From contig CAZLHO010000004.1 of NCBI GenBank assembly GCA_964559455.1, positions 1 through 64,000 of the forward strand: 64,000 nucleotides of DNA, read 5' to 3'. This DNA is from CAZLHO01 sp964559455. GTDB lineage: Bacteria; Krumholzibacteriota; Krumholzibacteriia; LZORAL124-64-63. Under the pieces are notes generated by a model that saw only the letters and a program-made list of their open reading frames with translations, was not told the DNA's origin and did not search any database. The position numbers and the translations under genes were made by a program. Each line of letters opens with the position of its first letter. Within the stretch, counting starts at the first letter, position 1. Below, piece after piece: positions 24,210 to 32,452 of this stretch.

Positions 24210-25445
24210 CTACTCCTCCCCGGGCAGGCTGATCAGGAACGTGGTGCCCTTCGGCCCGGTATCGGCCACGTTGATCCTGCCGCCGTGATACTGCACGATG
24301 ATGCGCTTGACCAGGGCCAGTCCCATGCCCCAGCCGCGACGCTTGGTGGTGAACCCCGGCTCGAAGATCCGGTTCCGGATGCGGGAAGGCACGCCGCCGC
24401 CGGTGTCGGAAACCGTGATCTGCACCGAGCCCCCGGGACCGTCGGCCAGTCCCACGGTGATCGTTCCCGGCCTGCCCTTCAACGCGTCGATCCCGTTCTT
24501 GACCAGGTTTTCGAGCACCCATTCCATCAGGTCGCGGTTGAAGCGGCAGCGATGACGGACGGCACCCTCGGCCCGCAGCTCCACGCCGCCGGCGATGTGG
24601 GGCAGGCGACGCTTGAAGTAGGCCAGTGTGGCCTCGCGCACCGCGCCGATGTCGTCGTCCTCGAGCAGCGGCGTCGAGCCGATCTGGCTGAAACGCTCCG
24701 AGACCTTGCCCAGGCGCCGCACGTCGGCGCCCAGCTCCTCGATGACGACGTCCTTCTGCGGTTGGCGGTCGCGCAGGATCTCGAGCCAGCCCATGATCGA
24801 GGTGATCGGCGTCCCCAGCTGGTGGGCCGTCTCCTTGGCCATGCCGGCGAAGAGGCGCTGCGCGTCGCCCTGCCGCTTCACGCCCAGGCCCCAGACGACC
24901 ACCAGGAAGAAGCCGGCCAGGATCACCATCTCGGCCCAGGGCAGCCAGCGCACCTTGCGGGTCAGCGACGAATAGCCGTAATGCAGGGTGCCCAAGCGCT
25001 CGCCCACCGGGCCGATGATCGCGAAGGGCTCGTTCTCGCCGTCGTATTCGCGGACCAGTTCGAGCACGCGGTCGTAGTGCGGCTCGTTGCCCCCGGCCGG
25101 ATCGATCACCAGCAGGTCGAGCATGTGCTCGGGCATCGGGATGCCCACGACCGGCTCGTTCCAGAGGATGGGCCGCCCCCGGTTGTCGGTGACGATGAAG
25201 GGCACCGCGATCTCGTCCAGGCGCAGGACCAGGTCCTCCAGCGCTCCCGGCGGCCCCTGCGAGATGTTCGTGCTCGCGAAGCGCGACAGCAGCCAGGTCG
25301 TCAGCTCCGCCTGCTCCTCGACCTCCGCCGCCAACCGGATCGTGAAGAAGCCGATCGCCAGGAAGATGAGGAGGCTCCCCGCCAACACGTAGACCGTGAA
25401 AAGGCGCCGCAGCGGGAATTTCCGGCGGAATCCGGACCAGGGCAT
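24210..25445 (-). CDS. Sensor histidine kinase, probable partner of PorX
   Basis: 411 residues. One membrane helix near 13-37 ('FTVYVLAGSLLIFLAIGFF'), an extracytoplasmic region, a second helix near 170-190 ('MVILAGFFLVVVWGLGV'), then HisKA with the H-box 'AKETAHQLGTPITSIMGWLE' and HATPase with N-box 'NLVKNGIDAL', G1 'DTGGGVP' and G2 'GMGLALVKRI'. The 'AHQLGTP' H-box is a variant of the usual 'SHELRTP'. Sits 4 bp upstream of porX and 16 bp after serS. The ATG at 25445 is chosen over one at 25496, which would overlap serS. Similar in organisation to PorY but not provably orthologous. Confidence 0.87.
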   Translation of the reverse strand: MPWSGFRRKFPLRRLFTVYVLAGSLLIFLAIGFFTIRLAAEVEEQAELTTWLLSRFASTNISQGPPGALEDLVLRLDEIAVPFIVTDNRGRPILWNEPVVGIPMPEHMLDLLVIDPAGGNEPHYDRVLELVREYDGENEPFAIIGPVGERLGTLHYGYSSLTRKVRWLPWAEMVILAGFFLVVVWGLGVKRQGDAQRLFAGMAKETAHQLGTPITSIMGWLEILRDRQPQKDVVIEELGADVRRLGKVSERFSQIGSTPLLEDDDIGAVREATLAYFKRRLPHIAGGVELRAEGAVRHRCRFNRDLMEWVLENLVKNGIDALKGRPGTITVGLADGPGGSVQITVSDTGGGVPSRIRNRIFEPGFTTKRRGWGMGLALVKRIIVQYHGGRINVADTGPKGTTFLISLPGEE

Positions 25446-25461
25446 CGCAGAGGCCTTCCGT

Positions 25462-26721
25462 TCAGCCAATATATTCGAGTCCGTCCAGGCGGCCACGCAG
25501 GACCGCGGGCAAACGGATGCGCCCGGTGCCCGTCTGGCCGTTCTCGAGCAGGGCGGCGAGCAGGCGGGGCAGGGCTACGCCGGAGCCGTTCAGGGTGTGG
25601 ACGAAGCCCTTGCCCTCGGCGCCCTTGAAGCGGATGCCGGCGCGTCGGGCCTGGAAGTCCTCGAAGTTGCTGCATGACGAGACCTCGAGCCAGCGGCCGA
25701 CGCCGGCCGACCAGACCTCCAGGTCGTAGCATTTGCTGGCCGCGAAGCTCAGGTCGCCGGTGGCGAGTTCGACGACCCGGTAGGGCAGCTCCAGGGCCTG
25801 CAGGACCGCCTCTGCGTCGGCGGTCAGCCGCTCGAGTTCGGCGAAGGACTCGTCCGGCTTCACGAAGGCCACCATCTCGACCTTGTTGAACTGGTGCACG
25901 CGCAGCAGGCCGCGGGTGTCCTTGCCCGCGGCCCCGGCCTCGCGCCGGAAGCAGGGCGAGTAGGCGACGTACTTCCGGGGCAGACTCGCGGCGTCCAGGG
26001 TCTGCCGGGCGTGGATGTTCGTCACCGGCACCTCGGCCGTCGGGATCAGGTAGAGGTCGTCCTGCTCGCAGCGGTACATGTCGTCGGCCAGCTTGGGCAG
26101 CTGCCCCGTGCCGGTCATCGCCTCCGGACCGACCAGGAAGGGGACGGCGACTTCCTCGTAGCCCTGTTCGCGGTGCAGGTCGAGCATGAAGTTGATCAGC
26201 GCCCGCTCCAGCCGGGCGCCCTCGCCCTTGAGCAGGGTGAAGCCCGACCCGCTCATGCGCGCCGCCGCCTCCAGATCCATCAGGCCCAGTTCGGCTCCGA
26301 TCTCCCAGTGGGGCCGGATCGGGTAGCCCGGGTCGCGCCGTTCGCCCCAGGTCCGCACCAGGCGGTTGTCCTCTTCGCCGCCCTCGGGAGCGCCGGGATG
26401 GGGGATGTTGGGGATGCGCAGGTAGAGGGCCTCGACGGCGGCCTCGGCCTCGGCGGCCTCCGTCTTCAGGGCCTTGATCTCGGTCGCGATCTCCTTCATG
26501 CGGGCGATGTCGGCGGCGGTGTCCTCGCCGGCCTTGCGGCGGGCGGCGATCTCCTTGTTGGCCTTGTTGGCGTCGGCCTGCAGGGTCTCGACCCGCTGCA
26601 GGGCCTCCCGGCGGCGGGCGTCGCGCTCGTAGTAGGCTTCGATATCCACCGATTCGCGCTTCAGGGCGACGGCGCGGGTCACCAGTTCTCGGTTGTCGCG
26701 CAGGAACTTGCGATCGAGCAC
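25462..26721 (-). CDS. serS: Seryl-tRNA synthetase
   Basis: 419 residues. N-terminal coiled-coil arm (about 25-105, Ala/Glu/Lys-rich) that contacts the tRNA variable arm, then the class II core with motif 2 'CFRREAGAAGKDTRGLLRVHQF' region and motif 3 'NGSGVALPRLLAALLENGQ'. Charges tRNA-Ser. The start is GTG at 26721 with GGAGGG 6 nt upstream, and a GC-rich 7-bp hairpin (26735-26752) lies directly 5' of that site. SerS would also be the enzyme that serylates tRNA-Sec if the organism makes selenocysteine. Heads the serS-kinase-porX-tsaE-tsaB-rimI series. Confidence 0.97.
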   Translation of the reverse strand: MLDRKFLRDNRELVTRAVALKRESVDIEAYYERDARRREALQRVETLQADANKANKEIAARRKAGEDTAADIARMKEIATEIKALKTEAAEAEAAVEALYLRIPNIPHPGAPEGGEEDNRLVRTWGERRDPGYPIRPHWEIGAELGLMDLEAAARMSGSGFTLLKGEGARLERALINFMLDLHREQGYEEVAVPFLVGPEAMTGTGQLPKLADDMYRCEQDDLYLIPTAEVPVTNIHARQTLDAASLPRKYVAYSPCFRREAGAAGKDTRGLLRVHQFNKVEMVAFVKPDESFAELERLTADAEAVLQALELPYRVVELATGDLSFAASKCYDLEVWSAGVGRWLEVSSCSNFEDFQARRAGIRFKGAEGKGFVHTLNGSGVALPRLLAALLENGQTGTGRIRLPAVLRGRLDGLEYIG

Positions 26722-26862
26722 GGAAAGCCCTCCGCTCCCCCGCCCGGGGGAGTTATTCGTTGCAAAGGAAGGATTTGACTGCTAGAAGGGTATATACAAT
26801 CGTCGGGAGCCGAGCAAGCCAAATCGGTTCCTTTTCCACCGTCCGACTCCCGGGAATCCGCC
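26722..26862 (+). promoter_or_regulatory. Divergent promoter region between serS and pyrF
   Basis: 141 bp between divergent genes. It contains a 7-bp hairpin next to the serS ribosome-binding site and an AT-rich core GGTATATACAATCG (about 26789-26802) that could provide a -10 on either strand. A TTGACT lies just upstream on the plus strand but spacing to the core is too short for a standard promoter. No T-box features were recognised. Confidence 0.4.
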
Positions 26863-27618
26863 ATGCAGCGCCGCGAACTCCTCTCCCGGCTCCGCGCCGC
26901 GCCCGCGCCGGAGCGCATCATCACCGCCCTGGACCTCCCCGTCGCCGCCGAGGCCCTGGACCTGGCCGCGAGGCTGGGCCCTGCGGCCCGCACCGTCAAG
27001 GTGGGCATGGAGCTCTTCACCGCCGCCGGTCCCGACGTGGTGCGCGATCTGACCGCCCGCGGCCTGGAGATCTTCCTGGACCTCAAGTACATGGACATCC
27101 CCAACACCGTCGCCGGCGCCGTCCGCGCCGCCGCGGGACTGGGCGTGTCGATGCTCACCCTGCACGCCCACGGCGGCCGGCGGATGCTCGAGGCCGCCGT
27201 CGAGGCCGCGGCGACGGCACCGCCCGGACCGCTCGGGCGCCGCCCCGCCCTGCTGGCCGTGACGGTGCTGACGAGCCTGACCGAGGCCGAACTGGACGAG
27301 GCCGCCCCCGGCGGCGGCCCCCTGCCCGGCCGCATCGAACGCCTGGCCCGCCTGGCCCGCGACGCCGGCTGCGACGGCGTCGTCTGCTCTCCCGCCGACC
27401 TGCCGGCCCTGCGCGGCGCCCTGGGCGACGACCTGCTGGCGGTGACGCCGGGCGTGCGCCCCGCCGCCGCCGCCGCGGACGACCAGCGCCGCACCGCCAC
27501 CCCCGCCGCGGCCCTGGCCGCCGGCGCCGACTTCCTGGTGATCGGCCGACCGATCACCCGCGCCGAGGACCCCGGCGCCGCCCTGCGGCGCATCAGCGAG
27601 GAGCTGTCCCGCCCATGA
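26863..27618 (+). CDS. pyrF: Orotidine 5'-phosphate decarboxylase
   Basis: 251 residues. The TIM-barrel motifs 'IITALDLPVAAEAL', 'TVKVGMELFTAAGP', the catalytic 'FLDLKYMDIPNTV' (D-x-K-x-x-D), 'VTVLTSL' and C-terminal 'LVIGRPITRAEDP' are all present. Makes UMP from OMP, the last step of pyrimidine synthesis. Its stop overlaps the start of pyrE (ATGA), a natural pairing because the two enzymes catalyse consecutive steps. It is one of the few plus-strand units here. Confidence 0.96.
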   Translation: MQRRELLSRLRAAPAPERIITALDLPVAAEALDLAARLGPAARTVKVGMELFTAAGPDVVRDLTARGLEIFLDLKYMDIPNTVAGAVRAAAGLGVSMLTLHAHGGRRMLEAAVEAAATAPPGPLGRRPALLAVTVLTSLTEAELDEAAPGGGPLPGRIERLARLARDAGCDGVVCSPADLPALRGALGDDLLAVTPGVRPAAAAADDQRRTATPAAALAAGADFLVIGRPITRAEDPGAALRRISEELSRP

Positions 27619-28199
27619 GCGAACCGATGAACGAGCAGCGGATCCTGGACCTCATGGCCGAGCTCGGCGCCCTGAAGAAGGGGCACTTCCTGCTGAGCAG
27701 CGGGTTGCACAGCGACACCTACTTCCAGTGCGCCCAGGTCCTGCAGTTTCCCGACCTGGCCTCGGAACTGGGCCGCATGATCGGCGCGTCCCACGATCCC
27801 CTGGACATCGACCTGGTGGTCTCCCCCGCGCTCGGCGCCGTGCTCCTGGGCCACGAGGTCGCCCGGGCTCTCGGCCGCCGCTTCGTCTTCACCGAACGGC
27901 AGGAGGGGAAGATGACCCTGCGCCGGGGCTTCGCCATCGAGCAGGGCGAACGGGCGCTGATCGTCGAGGACGTGGTCACGCGCGGCACTTCGACGCGCGA
28001 GGTCGCCGCCCTGGTCGAGGCCGCCGGCGGCGTGGTCCAGGGCGTGGCCTGCCTGGTCGACCGCACCGGCGGCGACGTCGAGTTGCCGGCCGCCATACGC
28101 TCCCTGGCCCGCGTCGACGTCGTGGCCTGGCAGCCGGAGTCCTGCCCCCTTTGCGCCAAGGGCTCGCCGGCGGTCAAGCCCGGCAGCCGGACGCGCTGA
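27615..28199 (+). CDS. pyrE: Orotate phosphoribosyltransferase
   Basis: 194 residues. The phosphoribosyltransferase fold is shown by 'GHFLLSSGLHSDTYFQC' near the N-terminus, 'VVSPALGAVLLGHEVARAL', and the PRPP motif 'ALIVEDVVTRGTSTREV'. Converts orotate and PRPP to OMP. Two Cys residues in 'CPLCAKG' close to the C-terminus are typical of a subset of bacterial PyrE. The ATG at 27615 overlaps the pyrF stop; a second ATG nine nt later is also possible. Confidence 0.95.
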   Translation: MSEPMNEQRILDLMAELGALKKGHFLLSSGLHSDTYFQCAQVLQFPDLASELGRMIGASHDPLDIDLVVSPALGAVLLGHEVARALGRRFVFTERQEGKMTLRRGFAIEQGERALIVEDVVTRGTSTREVAALVEAAGGVVQGVACLVDRTGGDVELPAAIRSLARVDVVAWQPESCPLCAKGSPAVKPGSRTR

Positions 28200-28202
28200 A
28201 CC

Positions 28203-29678
28203 ATGCGGTCCCGGCGGCGGACAGCGGCGGCCCTGGCCTGCGCCCTCGGCTTCGTCGCGGTCTGGGCCGCCCTGAACCCGGTCGTCCCGCCCCTGCCGAC
28301 CAGCGACCTCTACACCCACCTCGGCGTCGCCCGCCACCTGCTGGCGGGCGACGGCTTCGTCAACGACGTCGTCGTGCCGCTGTCGCTGGCCTTCCCCGAA
28401 GCCGCCTCGGTGCCCCAACCGCTGCTGCACCGCCCCCCCGGCTACCCGCTGCTGCTGACGCTGCCGGTGCTGGGCGCGGGCGGGGATCCGGCGCGCGCCG
28501 TTGACCTCGTCAGGCTGCTGCACCTGCTCCTGCTGCTGGTCCTGGCCGGGACCGGGACCGCCGCCCTGCTGCGGCGGCGCGCTGGGGCGGCCGTCGCGCC
28601 CTGGCTGGCCGTGCTGGCCCTGAACCCGCTGCTGGCGATGACCGCCGTCTGGGGCGAGGTCGAGGTCCCCGCCGCCTTGCTGCTGCTGCTGCTGTGGCTG
28701 CGCCTGCGCGGTCCGGCCCGCGGCCTCGCCACCGCCCGCGCGGCGGCCCTGACCGGCCTGCTGGCGGCCGCCACGGCCCTGCTCCGCGCCGATCTCTTCT
28801 GGGTGCCGCTGCTGTGGCTGTTCGCGGCCCGCCCCTGGCGCCGGCCGCGCCGGTTGGGCGTCTGCCTGGGCTCCTGGCTGGCCCTGCTGGCCCCGTGGCT
28901 GATCCGCAACGCCGTGGTCGCCGGCAACCCCTTCTTCACGCTGCAGGCCTGGGGAGAGCACCTGAAGCAGACTCCCGAATGGCCGGACTATTCCATCTAC
29001 CGCTCCCTGTCCCCGGAATCCCTTGCCCAGACCCTGCGCGAACGCCCCGAAATCGTCGCCGCCAAGCTGCGTGTCGGCCTGCGTTACTTCGCCGCGCGCA
29101 GCGGGCAGTGGCTGCCGTGGCCGATGTGGGCCGCGGGCCTGGCCGCCCTGGCCGCGCCCCGGCTCCGGAGGGCCGTCCGGCGCCTGCGGCCGCGGCCCGT
29201 GGCGCTGCTGCTGCTGACCACGGGGCTGCTCGTCGTCGCCTACGCGCCGCTGTCGCATACGCTGCGCTATCTGGCGGTCATGCTGCCGGCCCTGTCCTGG
29301 GAGATCTGGTTGGAGCTGGCGGTCCGGCTGCGCGCGCGCCGGACGGGCGGGAACGAACTCGGACGAGCCCTGATCCTGGCGGGCGCGGCGACAGCGGCGC
29401 TGGTCCTGGCCCCCTGCCGCATGCCGGGCTGGGAGGCCGCGCGAGCCGAGGCGCAGGCCCTGGCCCCGACGCTGGCGCCGGCCCTGACGCGCCTGGACGC
29501 GGCGGCGCCGGGTCCGATCTTCACGGACAGCGCCGCCCTGCTGTGGCACGGCGGCCGGTCGGGGGTGTGGGCGCCGGAGGATCCGGCGGTCTTGGCGGAG
29601 CTGCGCCGACGCCTGCCCGAGCTGGCGTCGGCGCCGATCGTCCTGCAGTTCGAGGAAGCGCCGGGCCTCAGCCGCTGA
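28203..29678 (+). CDS. GT-C fold membrane glycosyltransferase (ArnT/GT39-like)
   Basis: 491 residues with about ten membrane helices. The first periplasmic loop holds 'TSDLYTHLGVARHLLAGDG', the acidic motif expected for polyprenyl-phosphate-dependent GT-C enzymes, and 'HRPPGYPLLLTLPVLG' follows, as in the PMT/ArnT group. The C-terminal ~80 residues form a soluble domain. It probably transfers a sugar from a lipid carrier to lipid A or a protein outside the membrane; donor and acceptor are unknown. The start lies 3 bp after pyrE. Its end overlaps the convergent small gene by 11 bp. Confidence 0.8.
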   Translation: MRSRRRTAAALACALGFVAVWAALNPVVPPLPTSDLYTHLGVARHLLAGDGFVNDVVVPLSLAFPEAASVPQPLLHRPPGYPLLLTLPVLGAGGDPARAVDLVRLLHLLLLLVLAGTGTAALLRRRAGAAVAPWLAVLALNPLLAMTAVWGEVEVPAALLLLLLWLRLRGPARGLATARAAALTGLLAAATALLRADLFWVPLLWLFAARPWRRPRRLGVCLGSWLALLAPWLIRNAVVAGNPFFTLQAWGEHLKQTPEWPDYSIYRSLSPESLAQTLRERPEIVAAKLRVGLRYFAARSGQWLPWPMWAAGLAALAAPRLRRAVRRLRPRPVALLLLTTGLLVVAYAPLSHTLRYLAVMLPALSWEIWLELAVRLRARRTGGNELGRALILAGAATAALVLAPCRMPGWEAARAEAQALAPTLAPALTRLDAAAPGPIFTDSAALLWHGGRSGVWAPEDPAVLAELRRRLPELASAPIVLQFEEAPGLSR

Positions 29679-29934
29679 AGATCAGCACCAGCCCGCCGAG
29701 CAGACAGAGGGGCAGGGCGAGCACCACGAGCAGGACGGGCAGAGTCGCCGCGAAGACGCCGCCGATCAGCAGCAGCAGGGGAATGCCGACGACCAGGAAG
29801 AGCAGGCCCTTGGTCATGAAAAGGAGCAGCTTGACCGGCAGCAGCACCACGGCGAAGACCAGCTTCAGCAGCAGCAGTCCCACCGAGAGCAGCACCATCA
29901 ACGCGACCAGGCCGACGATGAGTTCGATGAACAT
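29668..29934 (-). CDS. Small membrane protein
   Basis: 88 residues, nearly all hydrophobic, giving three membrane helices ('LIVGLVALMVLLSVGLLLL', 'VFAVVLLPVKLLLFMTKG' and 'FAATLPVLLVVLALPLCLL'). No cysteine or charged motif suggests a function. The ATG at 29934 has GGAGG 5 nt upstream, better than the ATG at 29952. Its 3' end overlaps tail-to-tail with the glycosyltransferase gene. Confidence 0.7.
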   Translation of the reverse strand: MFIELIVGLVALMVLLSVGLLLLKLVFAVVLLPVKLLLFMTKGLLFLVVGIPLLLLIGGVFAATLPVLLVVLALPLCLLGGLVLIFSG

Positions 29935-30055
29935 GGGATCCTCCGTTTCCATGCGGTGAAGCGAAGCGTCACCGTCTCCCTACGCGAGCCCGCCGCCGCG
30001 GGTTTCCCGCCCCCCGCATGAAACCACGCCTTGAATCTTGACTCAGCAGAAAATT

Positions 30056-30084
30056 TTGACATTGTAGATTAAAAATTGTATTAA
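30056..30084 (+). promoter_or_regulatory. Consensus sigma70 promoter in AT-rich island
   Basis: TTGACA (30056-30061) and TATTAA (30079-30084) with exactly 17 nt between them, the best promoter in the window. It lies inside an ~75-bp AT-rich stretch that contrasts sharply with the surrounding DNA. The predicted start is near 30091. No plus-strand protein gene follows for over 8 kb, so it must drive the RNA ending at 30240. Confidence 0.78.
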
Positions 30085-30090
30085 AGTATG

Positions 30091-30240
30091 GTAGAATAAT
30101 GATCAGGCATCAAAAAAGAAGCTGCCAACATCGGTGACTTCCCCGGGATTCGGCTAGGCCAGCGCTACCTCAGAGGGCTCGGGTGACCATGTGGCGGCTT
30201 CTTGACAGCGGGGGCCCGCAAATGCGGGCCCCCTCTTCTT
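30091..30240 (+). ncRNA. Structured ~150-nt noncoding RNA, unidentified
   Basis: A short independent transcript bounded by the promoter at 30056-30084 and the terminator at 30210-30240. Nucleotides 30116-30127 pair with 30192-30203 through 12 bp (AAGAAGCUGCCA with UGGCGGCUUCUU, one G-U pair), enclosing a 64-nt region that can fold further (CAU/AUG, GGU/ACC, CCCG/CGGG). Length and a long closing stem resemble 6S RNA in general shape. It lacks the SRP-RNA GGAAG/AGCAGC motif and is too short for tmRNA or RNase P RNA. The only start codon near the 5' end would give 12 residues without a ribosome-binding site. Identity left open. Confidence 0.6.
30210..30240 (+). terminator. Rho-independent terminator of the RNA gene
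   Basis: A 10-bp perfect GC stem (30210-30219 with 30224-30233), AAAT loop and a TCTTCTT tail on the plus strand. On the minus strand no T run follows, so it serves the plus-strand RNA and not the M16 gene. Confidence 0.85.
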
Positions 30241-30262
30241 ATCTTCCCGATGCCGCGGCGGG

Positions 30263-32401
30263 CTACTCCTTGGCGAAGAGGCTCGCGGGCAGATCCGGGT
30301 TCGGAGTGAAGTCCTCGAGCACGCCCGTGGCGAACTCCTTGTCGTCGTGCAGGATGACCTGCGAGCGGGCCATCTTGAAGCCGCCGAAGTCGGCGAAGTC
30401 GTCGTACATCACCTTCTGCGTGACGGGGCTCTTGGTGACGGGATCCTCGCCCGGCCCCTGCTTGACCACGGGCAGGCCAGTCGCCGCGTCGAAGTAGAAG
30501 AGGATGTAGTCCGATCCGGCGCCGGTCACATGGACCGGGTCGCAGAGCTTGCCGCCCATCTCGGACTGCGGCAGGGCCTGGCAGTGCAGCGCCGCGTGGT
30601 CGCGCAGGACGCTGATCATGTCGCCGGCCATCTCCTCCTTCATCTTCTTCAGGTCCTCGCCGGTGATGTCCTGCACGCCCATGGGGCCCTTGGCCCAGGC
30701 CGCGTCTCCGTCCATGGCCTGCGCCATCTCGCCGAAGGGCGTCTTCTGGTCCAGGCGCATGCGGTCGGGGTAGGCGACGGCCTGGGTGACGCCGAAGTGC
30801 AGGGCCATGCCCTGGATCTCCAGGTCCAGGCCGAGCTCGGAGCGCCAGGACTTCAGGCCCGCCAACGCGTCGCCGCCGACGGCCTTGGCGGCGCGGTCCA
30901 GCAGCTCCTGGCCGCGGGCCAGGCTCTCGGGCGTGGCCGGCGGCAGGTCCATGGCGATGTCGGGCTGGGGGATCGCGATGTCGATCGTGTTGACGGTCCC
31001 GTACTTGCTCAGGTCGCCGTCGAAGCCCTCGGGGTTGCCGACGACCAGGATCGACAGGTCGTCGGGGCGCCAGACGGCCTGGCAGGCCTCGAGGACGCGG
31101 GCGGCGGTCATCTCCTGCACGTCGCGGCGGAAGCGGTCCAGGAAGTCCGCGGGGTAGCCGTACATGTCGAAGAGGACCAGCCGGTCCAGGATCTCCCGCT
31201 TGGTGTCGTAGTTGAAAACGTCGCTGTTCAGCAGCCCGTCGACGGCCTGCTTCAGCTCGGCCTCGGTCACCGGCTCGGTGACCATCAGCCGGATCTGCTC
31301 CAGGATGACGTCGATCGCCTGCTCGGTGGTCTCGAGCTTGGTGCCGACGAAGGCGGTGAAGACGCCGGGGAAGCGCCAGCCGGTGCCGGACTGGCTGCCC
31401 GTGGCGTAGGCCAGGCCGCGGTTACTGCGCACCTCGACGAAGAGCCGGGAGGCGAAGCCGCCGCCCAGGATGCTGTTGGCGACCTCGATCGCGGCGTAGT
31501 TGGGATCGTCCTTGCGGATGCCCGCGTGGCCCAGCACGACGGTCGACTGGGTCAGGTCGTCCTTCCCCGCCACGTTGACCGTGCGCGGGAAGGAGGGCAT
31601 CGCGGGGTCGGGGGGCAGGTCCGTGGTGGCCGGGCCCCAGCCCGCGAAGGCCTCTTCGATCTTCGCGACCATGGCGTCGGGCTCGAAGTCGCCGATCACG
31701 ACCAGATAGACCCGCTCCGGATGGAAGTAGCGCTCGTGGAAGTCCACCAGGTGCTGGCGGGTGATGCCGGCCAGGGTGGCGTACTCCTCGATCGTGCCCA
31801 TCGGGTGGTCGGCGCCGAAGATCATGCGGCGGAACTCACGGAAGGCGATCTGCATCGGCTCGTCGTTGCGCCGCGAGATGCCCGCTTTGTGCTGGCTCAT
31901 CGCCAGGTCGATCTTGTCCTGGTCGAAGCGGGGATGCATCAGGATCTCGGCCAGGATCTCCAGCGCCTTGTCTGCGTCCTCGGTCAAGGCCGAGAGGTAG
32001 GCGCCGCCGGTGGCGTTGCCGACCCAGGTCTCGACGGCGGCGCCCATGGCCTCGACCATCGCGTCGATCTCGTCCCCGCTCCACTTCTCGGTGCCGCCGG
32101 TGCGCAGCACCTCGCCGGTGACCGAAGCCAGCCCCGTGAGCTCTGCCGGCTCGTAGATCTTGCCGGCCTGGATCGTGGCCGACAGCTCGACCAGGGGCAG
32201 TTCGTCGTCCTTGGCCAAAAACAGGGTCATGCCGTTGTCCAGCTCGACCCGCTGGTAGTCGGGCAGGGTGATCTCGCCCAGTTCGGGATAGTCGAACTTC
32301 TCCCAGGGCTTCTTCCGACCGGCGTCCGCGGGCGCGGCCATCGCCGCCACCACGAGCATCAGCAGCAGGCAACCCGCCGCACGTTTCAAGTATCCGCTCA
32401 T
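30263..32401 (-). CDS. M16-family peptidase homolog (non-catalytic) with C-terminal lipoprotein-sorting-like domain
   Basis: 712 residues with a signal peptide ('LLLMLVVAAMAAPADA'). Two M16 half-domains occupy about 40-480: 'RVELDNGMTLFLAKDDELP' then 'LTGLASVTGEVLRTGGTEKWSG', where active M16 enzymes have HxxEH; here that motif is absent. The second half has 'ANSILGGGFASRLFVEVRSNRGLAY', the typical R/Y pair. The last ~200 residues ('AAKAVGGDALAGLKSWRSE' onward) resemble periplasmic LolA/outer-membrane lipoprotein-sorting folds. It probably works as the non-catalytic partner of the adjacent HxxEH peptidase in the periplasm. The 51-bp spacing suggests one operon. Confidence 0.85.
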   Translation of the reverse strand: MSGYLKRAAGCLLLMLVVAAMAAPADAGRKKPWEKFDYPELGEITLPDYQRVELDNGMTLFLAKDDELPLVELSATIQAGKIYEPAELTGLASVTGEVLRTGGTEKWSGDEIDAMVEAMGAAVETWVGNATGGAYLSALTEDADKALEILAEILMHPRFDQDKIDLAMSQHKAGISRRNDEPMQIAFREFRRMIFGADHPMGTIEEYATLAGITRQHLVDFHERYFHPERVYLVVIGDFEPDAMVAKIEEAFAGWGPATTDLPPDPAMPSFPRTVNVAGKDDLTQSTVVLGHAGIRKDDPNYAAIEVANSILGGGFASRLFVEVRSNRGLAYATGSQSGTGWRFPGVFTAFVGTKLETTEQAIDVILEQIRLMVTEPVTEAELKQAVDGLLNSDVFNYDTKREILDRLVLFDMYGYPADFLDRFRRDVQEMTAARVLEACQAVWRPDDLSILVVGNPEGFDGDLSKYGTVNTIDIAIPQPDIAMDLPPATPESLARGQELLDRAAKAVGGDALAGLKSWRSELGLDLEIQGMALHFGVTQAVAYPDRMRLDQKTPFGEMAQAMDGDAAWAKGPMGVQDITGEDLKKMKEEMAGDMISVLRDHAALHCQALPQSEMGGKLCDPVHVTGAGSDYILFYFDAATGLPVVKQGPGEDPVTKSPVTQKVMYDDFADFGGFKMARSQVILHDDKEFATGVLEDFTPNPDLPASLFAKE

Positions 32402-32452
32402 CTCGGATCCTTTCTCCGCCGCCTCGGGGGCGGCGATATTCTCGGCCCGCCC

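Noticed and set aside
26679..29549. A 956-codon minus-strand open frame opposite pyrF, pyrE and the glycosyltransferase
   Set aside because: Shadow; the plus-strand genes are unambiguous enzymes.
30116..30203. A tRNA-Sec gene, considered because the domain is 88 nt and closed by a long stem
   Set aside because: No T-loop consensus, no anticodon arm with UCA in the right place and no CCA-like 3' end.
30091..30240. 4.5S/SRP RNA, tmRNA or RNase P RNA
   Set aside because: The SRP GGAAG/AGCAGC signature is missing, and the transcript is too short for the other two.
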